DNA of 64,000 nt from Candidatus Gastranaerophilales bacterium (GTDB lineage Bacteria; Cyanobacteriota; Vampirovibrionia; Gastranaerophilales; Gastranaerophilaceae): NCBI GenBank assembly GCA_944324905.1, contig CALUYB010000002.1, positions 81,834 through 145,833 on the forward strand, read 5' to 3'. A program made the translations under genes and the position numbers. Under the pieces are notes generated by a model. It was not told the DNA's origin, made no database searches, and saw only the letters and a list, made by a program, of their open reading frames with translations. Below are positions 41,360-50,698 of this stretch, piece by piece (within the stretch, counting starts at the first letter, position 1; each line of letters opens with the position of its first letter).

Positions 41360-43778
41360 AAAGATTATGTTTTAGGACTTCTTCTCTAAGCCCTCTAAAG
41401 TTGTCAATATCATATTTTTTAACAAAATCAAGCGCACAAGCACGTGCTTTTTCAAGTATTTCAATGTCATTAACGACATCTGCAAGCCCGAAATCAGGAA
41501 TGCCGCTTTGTCTTGTTCCTAAAAATTCCCCTGGGCCTCTTAACTCAAGGTCTTTTTGCGCAATAATAAAACCGTTATTTGTTTGAGTCATTATTTTTAG
41601 CCTGTTTCTGACTTGTTTTGAGGCTGAAGTGCTTACAAGTATGCAATAAGACTGTTTGTCATTACGACCTACGCGCCCTCTTAGTTGGTGGAGTTGTGAA
41701 AGTCCGAATCTTTCCGCGTTTTCAATAATCATAACGGTTGAATTTGGTACATCTACACCCACTTCCACAACTGTTGTAGAAACTAAAATATCGTATTTTT
41801 TTTCTTTAAAATCAAGCATTACCTGCTCTTTTTCTTCTGCTTTTAGTTTTCCATGTAACAGCCCGATTTTATAATCCTTAAATTCTCCTTCTTGAAGTTT
41901 TTGCGCCTCTTGAGTAGCGTTTTTTGCACTTATTGTTTCGCTTTCATCAATTAACGGGTAGACAATGTAGGCTTGATGACCCATTGCAATTTGCTCTTTT
42001 ATCAACTTATAAGCCTCTTTTCGACCTTGCGCACCGACAAGAGTCGTGATAATCGGCAGTCTTCCCTTTGGCAGCTCGTCAATTGTTGTAATGTCTAAAT
42101 CGCCATGCATTGTAAGTGCCAGAGTTCGCGGTATAGGTGTTGCAGTCATAGTAAGCATTTGCGGATACTCACCTTTTGTAAGCAATTTTGAGCGTTGTTT
42201 TACCCCAAACCTGTGCTGTTCGTCTATTACAACCGCGCCAAGGTTATTAAACTCAACTCCTTCTTGAATAAGGGCGTGAGTGCCTACTGCAATGTGCATT
42301 TGTCCGTTTTTGAGCGATGTGAGCATTTCGTTTCGGATTTTTGTGCCGTGTTTACCTAAAAACAGCCCTACGCTTAAATTTAGTGGTGTCAGCCAGTTTA
42401 TAAAATTTTTGTAATGTTGTGTTGCAAGAATTTCTGTAGGTGCCATAATTGCCCCCTGATAGCCGTTTTCAATGGCACAAAGGAGCATAATGCAAGCTAC
42501 AACTGTTTTTCCGCTACCAACATCTCCTTGTAAAAGTCTTTGCATAGGTTCTTTAGAATTTAAATCGTTTGTAATTTCTTCAACTGCTTTTTTTTGCGCG
42601 TCGGTGAGTTCAAAAGGCAAACTTTCTATAAATTTTCTAACAAGCCCGTCACGCTTGATTTTTAGCTGAATAGAGGTATTTTTTCTGTTTGCTTCGCGAA
42701 CAAGTGCCAAATTTAACTGCAAGGTAAAAAGCTCGTCAAAAACTATTCTGTAGCGTGCTTTATCGGCTTCTTCACGCGTTTTTGGCAAATGTATTTTTCT
42801 TATGGCTTCACTTTTTTCTATTAAATTATTTTCTTCTTTTATGTATTGCGGCATAAAATCTTGAATTTTTGAACAATGTTTTTCAATTGCGCTTTTTATA
42901 GCGTTAGTCAAAGTTTTTGAGCTTAAATTTTCGGTGAGCGGATACACCGGAACTATCTTTCCACTGTTTATGAGTTCGTCATCTTCATAGCAAAAATCAC
43001 AAGTCATAACTTGCACTTCAGGTTTATCTATTGTTATTTTATTTGTGTAGGAGTCCTTTTTCACTGTTCCAAATACTAAAACACTGGAGCCAAGCGGGTA
43101 TTGTGCTTTATACCTTTCAAGCATTCTTCTGTTTTTTAATTTATAGAAAAAACTCAAAGTAATTTCGCCTGTACCATCGCCAATTGTAAGGTTTAGGACG
43201 GTTAATTTTTTAAGGGTTAAATAAGCACTTACCTTTTTAATTGTTGCAAAAACCGTTACCTGCTCGCCTATCTTAAGATTTGCAATTTTTACTCTGCCTT
43301 GATAATCCACGTATCTTTTAGGGTAGTATTCAAGCAAATCTTTAACGGTAAAAATTCCAAGCTTGTTGAAAAGCGGCGCGGTTTTAGGCCCAACACCTTT
43401 TACAAATTGCACATCTATTTCAGATATATCATCAGTGTAAGGTTTTTTAACTTCAGGCACATCTTCTTTTTTGGGTATTCTAACTTGCGGTTTAATCAGT
43501 TTTTTAAAGTACGCAAAAGTTTCTGCCAAAAGCTCAACACTGTACATTCTTGCACTTACTGAATCGATGTGGTATTGCTCAAAGTGCGCAATTAGCTTTT
43601 CTACCCTATGGCGTTCTGTTTTGTTGATTTTCCTTAAAACTGTATTTAGGGTAGAGAGTACAAACTTTGAAAAACAAGTTTTTTTGCCCACAAAATCTAT
43701 GTATTTGTGTTCCATTTCTATTTTGCAAGAGGCAATAATTTTTTTATGAATTTCATCAAAGCTTGAAAACTTATTCAT
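41349..43778 (-). CDS. recG: ATP-dependent DNA helicase RecG
   Basis: An 809-aa RecG, which drives fork reversal and branch migration. The wedge/OB region contains FVKGVGPKTAPLFNKLGI and the helicase core has Walker A GDVGSGKT near residue 417, DEQHRFGVKQR (DExH box), TATPIPRTLAL, VVEVGVDVPN and QLRGRVGR. E. coli RecG has 693 residues; the extra 110 at the N-terminus (helical, basic) match longer cyanobacterial and plant forms. It lies 8 bp downstream of the cyclase gene on the same strand, so the two are probably cotranscribed despite unrelated roles. Confidence 0.95.
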   Translation of the reverse strand: MNKFSSFDEIHKKIIASCKIEMEHKYIDFVGKKTCFSKFVLSTLNTVLRKINKTERHRVEKLIAHFEQYHIDSVSARMYSVELLAETFAYFKKLIKPQVRIPKKEDVPEVKKPYTDDISEIDVQFVKGVGPKTAPLFNKLGIFTVKDLLEYYPKRYVDYQGRVKIANLKIGEQVTVFATIKKVSAYLTLKKLTVLNLTIGDGTGEITLSFFYKLKNRRMLERYKAQYPLGSSVLVFGTVKKDSYTNKITIDKPEVQVMTCDFCYEDDELINSGKIVPVYPLTENLSSKTLTNAIKSAIEKHCSKIQDFMPQYIKEENNLIEKSEAIRKIHLPKTREEADKARYRIVFDELFTLQLNLALVREANRKNTSIQLKIKRDGLVRKFIESLPFELTDAQKKAVEEITNDLNSKEPMQRLLQGDVGSGKTVVACIMLLCAIENGYQGAIMAPTEILATQHYKNFINWLTPLNLSVGLFLGKHGTKIRNEMLTSLKNGQMHIAVGTHALIQEGVEFNNLGAVVIDEQHRFGVKQRSKLLTKGEYPQMLTMTATPIPRTLALTMHGDLDITTIDELPKGRLPIITTLVGAQGRKEAYKLIKEQIAMGHQAYIVYPLIDESETISAKNATQEAQKLQEGEFKDYKIGLLHGKLKAEEKEQVMLDFKEKKYDILVSTTVVEVGVDVPNSTVMIIENAERFGLSQLHQLRGRVGRNDKQSYCILVSTSASKQVRNRLKIMTQTNNGFIIAQKDLELRGPGEFLGTRQSGIPDFGLADVVNDIEILEKARACALDFVKKYDIDNFRGLREEVLKHNLFRG

Positions 43779-43786
43779 AAAAACAA

Positions 43787-45739
43787 TTATACATTAAGGA
43801 GTCTTAAAACCTCATAAATGTTAATTTTCTTTGCTTTACCTCGAATAGAAACTTCTCTTATTTTAATTACATCAACATGTTTTTGAACTTGTTCAAAGGT
43901 TTCCTGACTTATTAAAAATTTAGTTCGGTAAACTTTGTTGTAGTTTTCAATTCTTGAGGCTGTGTTTACAGTGTCGCCTATAACTGTGTATTCAAGTCTT
44001 TCTTCAGAGCCGATGTTGCCAACAAAAGCCTCTCCTGTTGAAATTCCTACTCCTATTTCAATTTTAGGTTTACCCTCATCCAGCCATTTTTCTTGCAATT
44101 GTTTTACTTTTTTTAGCATATTGTCTGCGCACTTTACAGCGTCAAGCGCGTGGTGATTGTTTTCAATGGGTTCGCCAAAAACAGCTAAAACCGCATCGCC
44201 CATAAATTTATTTAAAATTCCGTTGTGTTTTTCGATAATGGGTACGATTGCCGTAAAATATTCATTTAAAATTTTTGTAACTTCTTCTGCGCTCAGTCTT
44301 TCACTTATTGATGTAAAGCCTCTAATGTCTGCAAAAAGCACTGTTACATTTGCCCTTTTGCCGCCAAGTTTAACCGAGTCAATATTATTTACAACATTTT
44401 GCATAACGTCGCGCGACAGGTATTTGCTCATTGCGGATTGGATTTTTTCTTTTTTTCTGCCTTCAAGTAAATATCTGTACAGATAAGCGCACCCTATTGC
44501 AAAAAGTATAAAAATTTCAGGCAAGATTAAATTTATTGCAATTTTGTTGCTGAACATAAAAAATGCAAAAATTAAATACATAAACATCAAACAAGCGCAG
44601 GAAAGTATAGCTATTGGTATTGGTAGTGCGCAAACAAGTACAAAAGCTATAATAAAGACAAGAGCAACATTTAAAATGTTATAAAGTTCGCTTGTGTTTT
44701 TGTAAAATTCATTATTTATAATGTTATCAAGATTTGTAGCTTGTATGTCGACACCTGAAAAAGTGTCTGAAATTGGGGTTCTTTTAACATCTTGCAGGGC
44801 TTGAGCATTGGCATTTGCGCCGACAAAAACAATTTTATCTTTAAAAATTTCACTGTCTAATATTGGTGTTTCGCCATTTTTAATGGCTTCCAGTGACTTT
44901 ATAACGTCAGATGCGGAGATTTTTTGGTGCGAATACAGACCGTCATCGGTTTTGTAAAAATAAATATTTGAATAAGCTATCCCGTATTTATTTGTAATGG
45001 GCATTTTAAGGGAATATTCATTGTTTTTCGCAAGCAAATATTTGTCTGTCAGTACAAAATGCTTAATTCCTGTGTGTTTAGAGTACATTAAAAGCCCCAA
45101 AGACGGGTATAGCTTGCCTTTGTAGTTTATTACCTGATCAACTTTTCTTATATAACCGTCGTTGTCCAAGTTGGTATTAACTGAGCCTAAGCTTTTTATG
45201 TTTGTAAAATAGTCCTTTTGAAAAGTGCTAAAACTCTTGTAATCGCTTTCTTTTTTGTATTTTGCACTTCTTTTGTCTTCGATAACTATGTCATTTTTTT
45301 CAAAAAGTAATTTTTCATATTCTTTTTCATCTATGTTTTTAAACGGGGTGTTCACAAAACCAACGCCCGCGCTTAGAGTATTCAATTGTGCAATTTGATT
45401 AAAGAATTTTTTATCAGCAAGCGGATTTTCTGTATCAGGTGCCACTATTATTGCGTCATAGCCTATTTGTTTTGCTTTGGTGTAATTTTCAATATATTCA
45501 AAAATCTCACCGTAGCGAGTTCTTTTCCAGGGCCAACGACCAAGCTGATGGAGCGATTTATCATCTATAACAACCATTATAATGTCATCTGACGCTTTTG
45601 CACTTTGGGTTGTCATTTTGACCAAAAAATTGTAAGACTTTGGTTCAAATATTGTCACACCAAGAAAATAAACGATAAAAAATATTAATATCGAAGAAAA
45701 AGCAAGTAATATCAGAGATTTTTTGTGTGAGATTCTCAT
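43787..45739 (-). CDS. Adenylate/guanylate cyclase with CHASE2 sensor domain
   Basis: A 650-aa class III cyclase. A membrane helix at about 8-28 leads into an exported CHASE2 sensor (residues 30-345), then three helices at about 356-373, 376-396 and 403-422, then the cyclase domain. Metal ligands are Asp 471 (FADIRGFT) and Asp 515 (NKFMGDAVLAVFG); Lys 511 and the YTVIGDTVNTASRIE segment give the base-recognition and transition-state residues (Asn 592, Arg 596) expected for ATP. It should make cAMP in response to an extracellular or periplasmic signal. This architecture is common in cyanobacteria. It precedes recG by 8 bp. Confidence 0.92.
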   Translation of the reverse strand: MRISHKKSLILLAFSSILIFFIVYFLGVTIFEPKSYNFLVKMTTQSAKASDDIIMVVIDDKSLHQLGRWPWKRTRYGEIFEYIENYTKAKQIGYDAIIVAPDTENPLADKKFFNQIAQLNTLSAGVGFVNTPFKNIDEKEYEKLLFEKNDIVIEDKRSAKYKKESDYKSFSTFQKDYFTNIKSLGSVNTNLDNDGYIRKVDQVINYKGKLYPSLGLLMYSKHTGIKHFVLTDKYLLAKNNEYSLKMPITNKYGIAYSNIYFYKTDDGLYSHQKISASDVIKSLEAIKNGETPILDSEIFKDKIVFVGANANAQALQDVKRTPISDTFSGVDIQATNLDNIINNEFYKNTSELYNILNVALVFIIAFVLVCALPIPIAILSCACLMFMYLIFAFFMFSNKIAINLILPEIFILFAIGCAYLYRYLLEGRKKEKIQSAMSKYLSRDVMQNVVNNIDSVKLGGKRANVTVLFADIRGFTSISERLSAEEVTKILNEYFTAIVPIIEKHNGILNKFMGDAVLAVFGEPIENNHHALDAVKCADNMLKKVKQLQEKWLDEGKPKIEIGVGISTGEAFVGNIGSEERLEYTVIGDTVNTASRIENYNKVYRTKFLISQETFEQVQKHVDVIKIREVSIRGKAKKINIYEVLRLLNV

Positions 45740-45806
45740 TAAAATATTTTACTTTATATGGCGTAAAAATAAAATACATAATTAATACGGGATTTATAAA
45801 TAAATT

Positions 45807-45835
45807 TTGGAAATTAAAAAATACTTTGTTATAAT
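45807..45835 (+). promoter_or_regulatory. Sigma-70-type promoter of the ctpA gene
   Basis: TTGGAA at 45807-45812 and TATAAT at 45830-45835 are separated by 17 bp, 21 bp before the ATG, which has GAGGAGAG as its ribosome binding site. Confidence 0.7.
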
Positions 45836-45856
45836 ATCTATTAAAGAGGAGAGATT

Positions 45857-47104
45857 ATGAAAGACATATTAAAAAGAGCGTCAATATTTGTTTTAATGTT
45901 TGGACTTTTTTATGTAAGTTCGTTTATGAATCCTGTTTTGGCGCAAACCCCCCAATCTTTGTATGATAGAGCTTGGAAATTGGTTAATTCAAAATTTGTT
46001 GACCAGACAAATAACGAGCAAGATTGGTCAAGGTGGCGTCATCGCTATGATAATGTAATTAAAGACGATGAAGACGCTTATGTTGCTATAGAGTCAATGG
46101 TGTCCAGTTTAAATGATGTTTATACAAAGTTTTTAAACCCTAAAGATTTTAAAGAAGAAAATGAGTCTATTCAAGGTTCGCTGCAGGGTATTGGTGTACA
46201 AATAGGTGTGCGCGACGGTAAATTGCTTGTAATTGCACCGATTGAAGACACCCCCGGAGAGCGTGCAGGTTTAAAAGCTGAGGATGAAATACTTGAAATT
46301 AATGGCAAAAGCACAAAAGGCATAACAGTTGACGCTGCAGCAGAACAGATAAGAGGGCCGGAAGGTACAAAGGTTACTCTCCTTGTAAAAAGAGGCAAAG
46401 AACCAGCAAAAACATATACAATTACAAGAGAAAAAATCGAAATTAAATCTGTTTCGACAAAAGCGCCAGAGTTTGTAAAAATTCCTGATAATTTAGGCTA
46501 TATTCGCTTAAGCTCTTTTATAAGCCGAAATGCTACATCTGAATTTGAACAAGCACTTGTTGAAAATTTTGACAAAGACGGCTTAATTATAGATTTGCGT
46601 TCTAACCCGGGCGGCTTGTTGACTAATGCGATTTATATTGCCGATATGCTTTTAGATTCAAAAGTTATAGTTTCAACTGTCGATAGAGAAGGTTACAAAG
46701 ACACAACGCGTGCTAACCAAAGAACGCTGACAAATCAGCCCATTGTGGTTATTATCAACGGTGGTTCTGCTTCTGCCAGTGAAATTTTAAGCGGCGCGCT
46801 AAAAGATAATAAAAGAGCAATTATTGTTGGTAAAAAATCTTTTGGCAAGGGTCTGGTACAGGAAATTAACAGACTTCCGGGTGGTTCTGCTATGCACATT
46901 ACAATTCAAAAATATTTAACGCCAAATGGAACGGATATTAACAAAAAAGGTATTAAGCCCGACTATGAGGTTGATTTAACCGAAGAAGACGTTAAAAAAG
47001 AGCGCGACCCTCAGCTTGCAAAAGCGATAGAGCTTTTAAACGGGCAAGCAGTTGCAAATAAGGAAAACATTAAAAAAGATGACATAAAAGTCATTGTAAA
47101 ATAA
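45857..47104 (+). CDS. ctpA: C-terminal processing peptidase (S41)
   Basis: A 415-aa exported serine protease. Residues 1-30 form a signal peptide ending in VLAQ. A PDZ domain at about 105-185 (GSLQGIGVQIG, AGLKAEDEILEINGKS) binds substrate C-termini. The protease domain has DLRSNPGG, the catalytic Ser 306 in NGGSASASEI and Lys 331 in GKKSFGKGLVQ, forming the Ser-Lys dyad. Such enzymes trim or degrade proteins in the periplasm; cyanobacterial CtpA matures the photosystem protein D1, which this organism would not need if it is non-photosynthetic. Single gene with its own promoter and terminator. Confidence 0.94.
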   Translation: MKDILKRASIFVLMFGLFYVSSFMNPVLAQTPQSLYDRAWKLVNSKFVDQTNNEQDWSRWRHRYDNVIKDDEDAYVAIESMVSSLNDVYTKFLNPKDFKEENESIQGSLQGIGVQIGVRDGKLLVIAPIEDTPGERAGLKAEDEILEINGKSTKGITVDAAAEQIRGPEGTKVTLLVKRGKEPAKTYTITREKIEIKSVSTKAPEFVKIPDNLGYIRLSSFISRNATSEFEQALVENFDKDGLIIDLRSNPGGLLTNAIYIADMLLDSKVIVSTVDREGYKDTTRANQRTLTNQPIVVIINGGSASASEILSGALKDNKRAIIVGKKSFGKGLVQEINRLPGGSAMHITIQKYLTPNGTDINKKGIKPDYEVDLTEEDVKKERDPQLAKAIELLNGQAVANKENIKKDDIKVIVK

Positions 47105-47108
47105 AATT

Positions 47109-47131
47109 AAAACCCGCATTAAGCGGGTTTT
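47109..47131. terminator. Bidirectional terminator between ctpA and the PFL-family gene
   Basis: AAAACCCGC (47109-47117) and GCGGGTTTT (47123-47131) form a 9-bp stem with T-runs on both strands, between convergent genes. Confidence 0.8.
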
Positions 47132-48499
47132 TTAATTGTTTAAACTGTGTATTGGGGCAGGAATTCTTCCGCTCCTGTTTATAAAAGTTGAACTGTCCAG
47201 TTTGCTCATTGGCATGATGGGAGCTTCTCCTAAAAGTCCGCCGAATTTTACCCACTCGCCTTCTTTTTTGTTTGGCACAGGAATAACTCTCACTGCTGTT
47301 GTTTTTTTGTTTATCATACCAATCGCCATTTCATCGGCTATCATTCCTGCTATCGTTGTGGTCGGGGTATCTCCGGGGATTGCTATCATATCAAGACCGA
47401 CTGAGCAGACAGAAGTCATTGCTTCAAGTTTATCTATTGTAAGAACTCCCTGTTTAGCTGCTTCAATCATACCGGCATCTTCAGATACGGGAATAAAAGC
47501 GCCAGATAATCCCCCAACATAGGATGACGCCATAATTCCGCCTTTTTTAACAGCGTCGTTGAGCATTGCAAGGGCTGCCGTTGTGCCATGTGCGCCTGCT
47601 TGCTCTAAACCCATTGCTTGAAAAATCCCTGCAACAGAATCACCCTTGGCTGGAGTTGGCGCAAGTGATAAATCTATTACGCCAAATGGAATGTTTAATC
47701 TTTGCGCAAGTTCTCTGCCGATGAGTTCGCCAGTTGTTGTAATTTTAAAGGCAGTTTTCTTTATTACATTTGCAACTTCTCCAAGTGGTGCGTCTTTTGG
47801 CATGTTTTCTATTGCCCACCTTACAACTCCGGGACCGCTAACACCTATGTTTAGCGCGCATTCAGGTTCGTTTATACCGCAGTATGCGCCTGCCATAAAT
47901 GGGTTATCTGATACAGAATTACAAAAACATACGAATTTTGCCGCTCCAAGACCGTCTTTATCTGCGGTTAATTCTGCTGATTTTTTAATAATGTTGGCAA
48001 CTTTAAGCACGCCTTTCATATTAATTCCTGCTTTTGATGTTGCAAGATTAACGCTTGAACACAATTTTGAAGTTTTAGCTAACGCTTCAGGGATCGATTC
48101 AAGGAAAATTTCATCTCCTTTTGTGCAGCCTTTTTCAACAAGGGCGGAAAAACCGCCTATAAAATCAACCCCTACTTCATTTGCGGCTTTGTCTAAGACT
48201 TCAGCCAAATAAACGTAATCAGGATTTTTTGCGCTTTCGCCAATAAGTGAAATCGGTGTTATTGCAATTCTTTTATTGATAATAGGGATTGAAAATTCAT
48301 TTTCTAAATCATCTGCATATTTTTTTAGGTTTTTTGCGTATTTGATGATTTTTTCATATATTTTTTCGCCAGTAACTTTTATATCTTCGCTTATACAATC
48401 ACGAAGCGACAGTGCGAGGGTTGTTGTCCTAATGTCAAGGTGATGCACCTTAATCATCTGAATTGTTTCTATAATATCTTTTTCGTTAAAATCTGCCAT
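47132..48499 (-). CDS. PFL family protein (UPF0210 / DUF711)
   Basis: A 455-aa member of the UPF0210 family, annotated as PFL-like from distant similarity to pyruvate formate-lyase. Conserved segments include [17 protein letters not shown] near the N-terminus, [24 protein letters not shown] and [17 protein letters not shown]. The reaction is not established. The gene is preceded by the ACT-domain gene with a 9-bp gap; this ACT-UPF0210 pair is conserved in many bacteria and archaea, so the ACT protein probably regulates it by binding a small molecule. The C-terminus ends just before the shared terminator at 47109-47131. Confidence 0.9.
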   Translation of the reverse strand: MADFNEKDIIETIQMIKVHHLDIRTTTLALSLRDCISEDIKVTGEKIYEKIIKYAKNLKKYADDLENEFSIPIINKRIAITPISLIGESAKNPDYVYLAEVLDKAANEVGVDFIGGFSALVEKGCTKGDEIFLESIPEALAKTSKLCSSVNLATSKAGINMKGVLKVANIIKKSAELTADKDGLGAAKFVCFCNSVSDNPFMAGAYCGINEPECALNIGVSGPGVVRWAIENMPKDAPLGEVANVIKKTAFKITTTGELIGRELAQRLNIPFGVIDLSLAPTPAKGDSVAGIFQAMGLEQAGAHGTTAALAMLNDAVKKGGIMASSYVGGLSGAFIPVSEDAGMIEAAKQGVLTIDKLEAMTSVCSVGLDMIAIPGDTPTTTIAGMIADEMAIGMINKKTTAVRVIPVPNKKEGEWVKFGGLLGEAPIMPMSKLDSSTFINRSGRIPAPIHSLNN

Positions 48500-48508
48500 T
48501 TTTACCTT

Positions 48509-48787
48509 TTAAATAGTGTGCATTTTGTCAAAAATTTCTTTTCTTTGAACCCAAACTTCCATTCCAATTTCTTCACCTGATTTTATAAGTTCTTCTTTTA
48601 TTGTTTTAAAAGAATTTTGAGATTTTGAAATGTCACATAACATCATCATTACAAAGTGATCTTGCATAATTGTTTGTTTAATGTCTTCAATGTTTACACC
48701 TAATTGCGCAAGAGAATTTGAAATCGCTGCAACAATTCCTACTTTATCAAGTCCTGAAATGGTAATTAAAACTTTGTCTTTGCTCAT
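48509..48787 (-). CDS. ACT domain protein (UPF0237)
   Basis: A 92-aa single ACT domain, LITISGLDKVGIVAAISNSL followed by GVNIEDIKQTIMQ and MMMLCDISK. ACT domains bind amino acids or related ligands to control enzymes. This UPF0237 type nearly always sits next to the UPF0210/PFL-like gene, as it does here with a 9-bp gap. The start overlaps the stop of the preceding 61-aa gene by 4 bp (ATGA). Confidence 0.92.
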   Translation of the reverse strand: MSKDKVLITISGLDKVGIVAAISNSLAQLGVNIEDIKQTIMQDHFVMMMLCDISKSQNSFKTIKEELIKSGEEIGMEVWVQRKEIFDKMHTI

Positions 48788-48969
48788 TTTACATCTTCCT
48801 TAATGACAATTAGATTATTCATGATTTTCATTGCAACAGTAGGCAGAACAACATGCTCTAAGCCATCTGCTATGCTTATAACGCTCCCTGCTTTAAGGGT
48901 GGTTTCTTCTCCTTTGTACAAAAATGAATAATCAGTGTCCCTGTCTGAACGAATGGTAATTTTGTCCAT
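48784..48969 (-). CDS. Small hypothetical protein, 61 aa
   Basis: I do not recognise this protein. It starts MDKITIRSDRDTDYSFLYKG and appears to be a small beta-rich domain (strands around TTLKAGSVISI and LPTVAMKIMNNLIVI), somewhat like a single SH3-type or cupin-fragment fold. GAAAGG lies before the ATG. It is coupled to the ACT gene by an ATGA overlap and sits 14 bp after deoC, so it belongs to the deoC-ACT-PFL unit. The tight coupling argues that it is a true gene. Confidence 0.65.
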   Translation of the reverse strand: MDKITIRSDRDTDYSFLYKGEETTLKAGSVISIADGLEHVVLPTVAMKIMNNLIVIKEDVK

Positions 48970-48983
48970 TGTAATGCCTTTCT

Positions 48984-49640
48984 TTACTTTTGGGGATTAA
49001 CAATTGCAACTCCGCTTGATGTGCCAAGTCGTGTTGCGCCTGCTTCAATTAGTTCTTTTGCTTGAAATCTTGTTGAAATTCCGCCGCTTGCTTTTACGCC
49101 CAAGCCTCGTTTTTCAACTGTTTGCGCCATAAGCCTTACAAAATCAGGCCTTGCGCCAAGACCATTTTTAACAAAACCTGTTGATGTTTTAACAAAATCT
49201 GCTCCACCGCTAATGCAAGCAAGGCAAGCTTTTTTGATTTCGTCATTTGTAAGCAAATCTGTCTCAAGTATAACTTTTAAATTATTTTCAGGGCATACGT
49301 TTTTTGTTGCTCTTATATCATCTGTTACCTTTTTATAGTTACCTTCTTTAAGCGCGCCCAGATTAATTACTGTGTCAATTTCATCAGCACCATCGGTTAA
49401 CGCTTGATGGACTTGTACAAGTGTTGAGTCTATTGCATTTGCGCCAAGTGGAAAGTTTACGACTGTTACAACTTTTATATCTGCACCTGAAACAATATTC
49501 TTTGCGTGTTTTACATAAACAGGGTTAACACAAACACCAAAAAAGCCATATTTAATTGCTTCTTCAACTAATTTTGTTATGTTTTCGGTAGTTGCAGCCG
49601 GTTTTAATAATGTATGTTCTATATATTTTGCCAGTTCCAT
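48984..49640 (-). CDS. deoC: Deoxyribose-phosphate aldolase
   Basis: A 218-aa class I aldolase that splits 2-deoxyribose-5-phosphate into acetaldehyde and glyceraldehyde-3-phosphate in deoxynucleoside breakdown. The Schiff-base Lys 151 lies in FVKTSTGF, the proton-relay Lys is in GVKASGGI (near 183), and Asp 89 in EIDTVINLG is the third catalytic residue. Length is typical of the short DeoC group. No other deo genes are near. It lies 8 bp downstream of the 2-hydroxyacid dehydrogenase gene and starts the deoC-61 aa-ACT-PFL segment. Confidence 0.94.
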   Translation of the reverse strand: MELAKYIEHTLLKPAATTENITKLVEEAIKYGFFGVCVNPVYVKHAKNIVSGADIKVVTVVNFPLGANAIDSTLVQVHQALTDGADEIDTVINLGALKEGNYKKVTDDIRATKNVCPENNLKVILETDLLTNDEIKKACLACISGGADFVKTSTGFVKNGLGARPDFVRLMAQTVEKRGLGVKASGGISTRFQAKELIEAGATRLGTSSGVAIVNPQK

Positions 49641-49648
49641 ATAAGAAA

Positions 49649-50659
49649 TTATAGCAAAATCACATTTTTTGCGCCAGTCTTAGGATTAAAATTTAAGCAA
49701 CTCATAAGATTTTCTTCTGTCATGAACAAAATCCTCTCAATCGCTTCTTTTGTATTATATGCCATATGTGGCGTTATTGTTACGTTTGGCAGTTTTAAAA
49801 GTTTTTGATTTATGTAAAATTTTTCAAGGCAGAAATCTTTTATATTTTGCAAGTCTTTGCATTTTTGATTTTCTGCGCATAATATTTCTTCACACTCTAT
49901 TACATCGAGTGCAGCGTATGCAGCTTTTCCGCTCAAAAGTGCATCGTAAAGTGCCTGTGTGTCTATTATCTCGCCGCGAGCAACATTTACAATAATTACT
50001 CCGTATTTCATTTTTGCAATTGTGTCTTTGTTTATAAGATGATAAGTCTGCGTTGTAAGCGGTGAATTTATTGAAATAATGTCTGATTTTTGGATTAGTT
50101 CGTCAAGTGTGCAGTAGTTATAGTCCCCATTTTGGAATAAATCATAAGCAAGGGTGTTCATTTTAAAACCCTTTGCAATGTCTAAAACTTTAGCTCCTAT
50201 TGAGCCTGCGCCTATTACACCTATGGTTTTGTTAAAAAGTTCAACTCCAATGTAGTCGTTCATTATTATGTTATCATTTTGTATGTCATTTTGAGCTTTT
50301 TTAATTTTTCTAATTGTGTAAAGTAAAAGCGCAAAAGTGTACTCTGCAACAGTGTAATCTCCGTAATGCGGAGTGTTAAAAGCGTAAATTTCGTGCTCTT
50401 TGCAATATTTCATATCAATGTGACTAAAACCAACGCTCCTTGTGAGTATAAATTTTAGTTTAGGAAATTTTTTAAGCACGTTTTCACTAAGCGTTGAGGT
50501 GATAAAAACACTTATAATTTCCGCGTCGTTTATTTTCTCATCAACAACATAGTTTTCATCTATGGGTGAATTTATAAACACTGTTTCAAATTTGTCTTTT
50601 ACTGCCTTTTTAAGAAATTCTTCTTCGTAAGGCTGAACATCAAAAAATACTGTTTTCAT
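49649..50659 (-). CDS. D-2-hydroxyacid dehydrogenase, D-lactate dehydrogenase-like
   Basis: A 336-aa NAD-dependent D-isomer-specific dehydrogenase. The Rossmann loop is GAGSIGAKV, the catalytic Arg lies in NVARGEIID, the Glu in the ALDVIECEE region, and the His in TPHMAYNT. The sequence pattern at the N-terminus and the substrate loop (RSVGFSHIDMKYC) fit D-lactate dehydrogenases, so pyruvate to D-lactate in fermentation is likely, but a related 2-keto acid is possible. It is followed by deoC after 8 bp. Acetaldehyde and triose-phosphate from DeoC feed the same fermentative end of metabolism. Confidence 0.88.
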   Translation of the reverse strand: MKTVFFDVQPYEEEFLKKAVKDKFETVFINSPIDENYVVDEKINDAEIISVFITSTLSENVLKKFPKLKFILTRSVGFSHIDMKYCKEHEIYAFNTPHYGDYTVAEYTFALLLYTIRKIKKAQNDIQNDNIIMNDYIGVELFNKTIGVIGAGSIGAKVLDIAKGFKMNTLAYDLFQNGDYNYCTLDELIQKSDIISINSPLTTQTYHLINKDTIAKMKYGVIIVNVARGEIIDTQALYDALLSGKAAYAALDVIECEEILCAENQKCKDLQNIKDFCLEKFYINQKLLKLPNVTITPHMAYNTKEAIERILFMTEENLMSCLNFNPKTGAKNVILL

Positions 50660-50698
50660 ATTAACAGTTTATTTTGTTTTTAAAAAAGCTAAATAACC

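Noticed and set aside
47646-48212. 188-residue open frame antisense to the PFL-family gene
   Set aside because: It arises from codon bias of the true gene; no ribosome binding site or recognisable domain.
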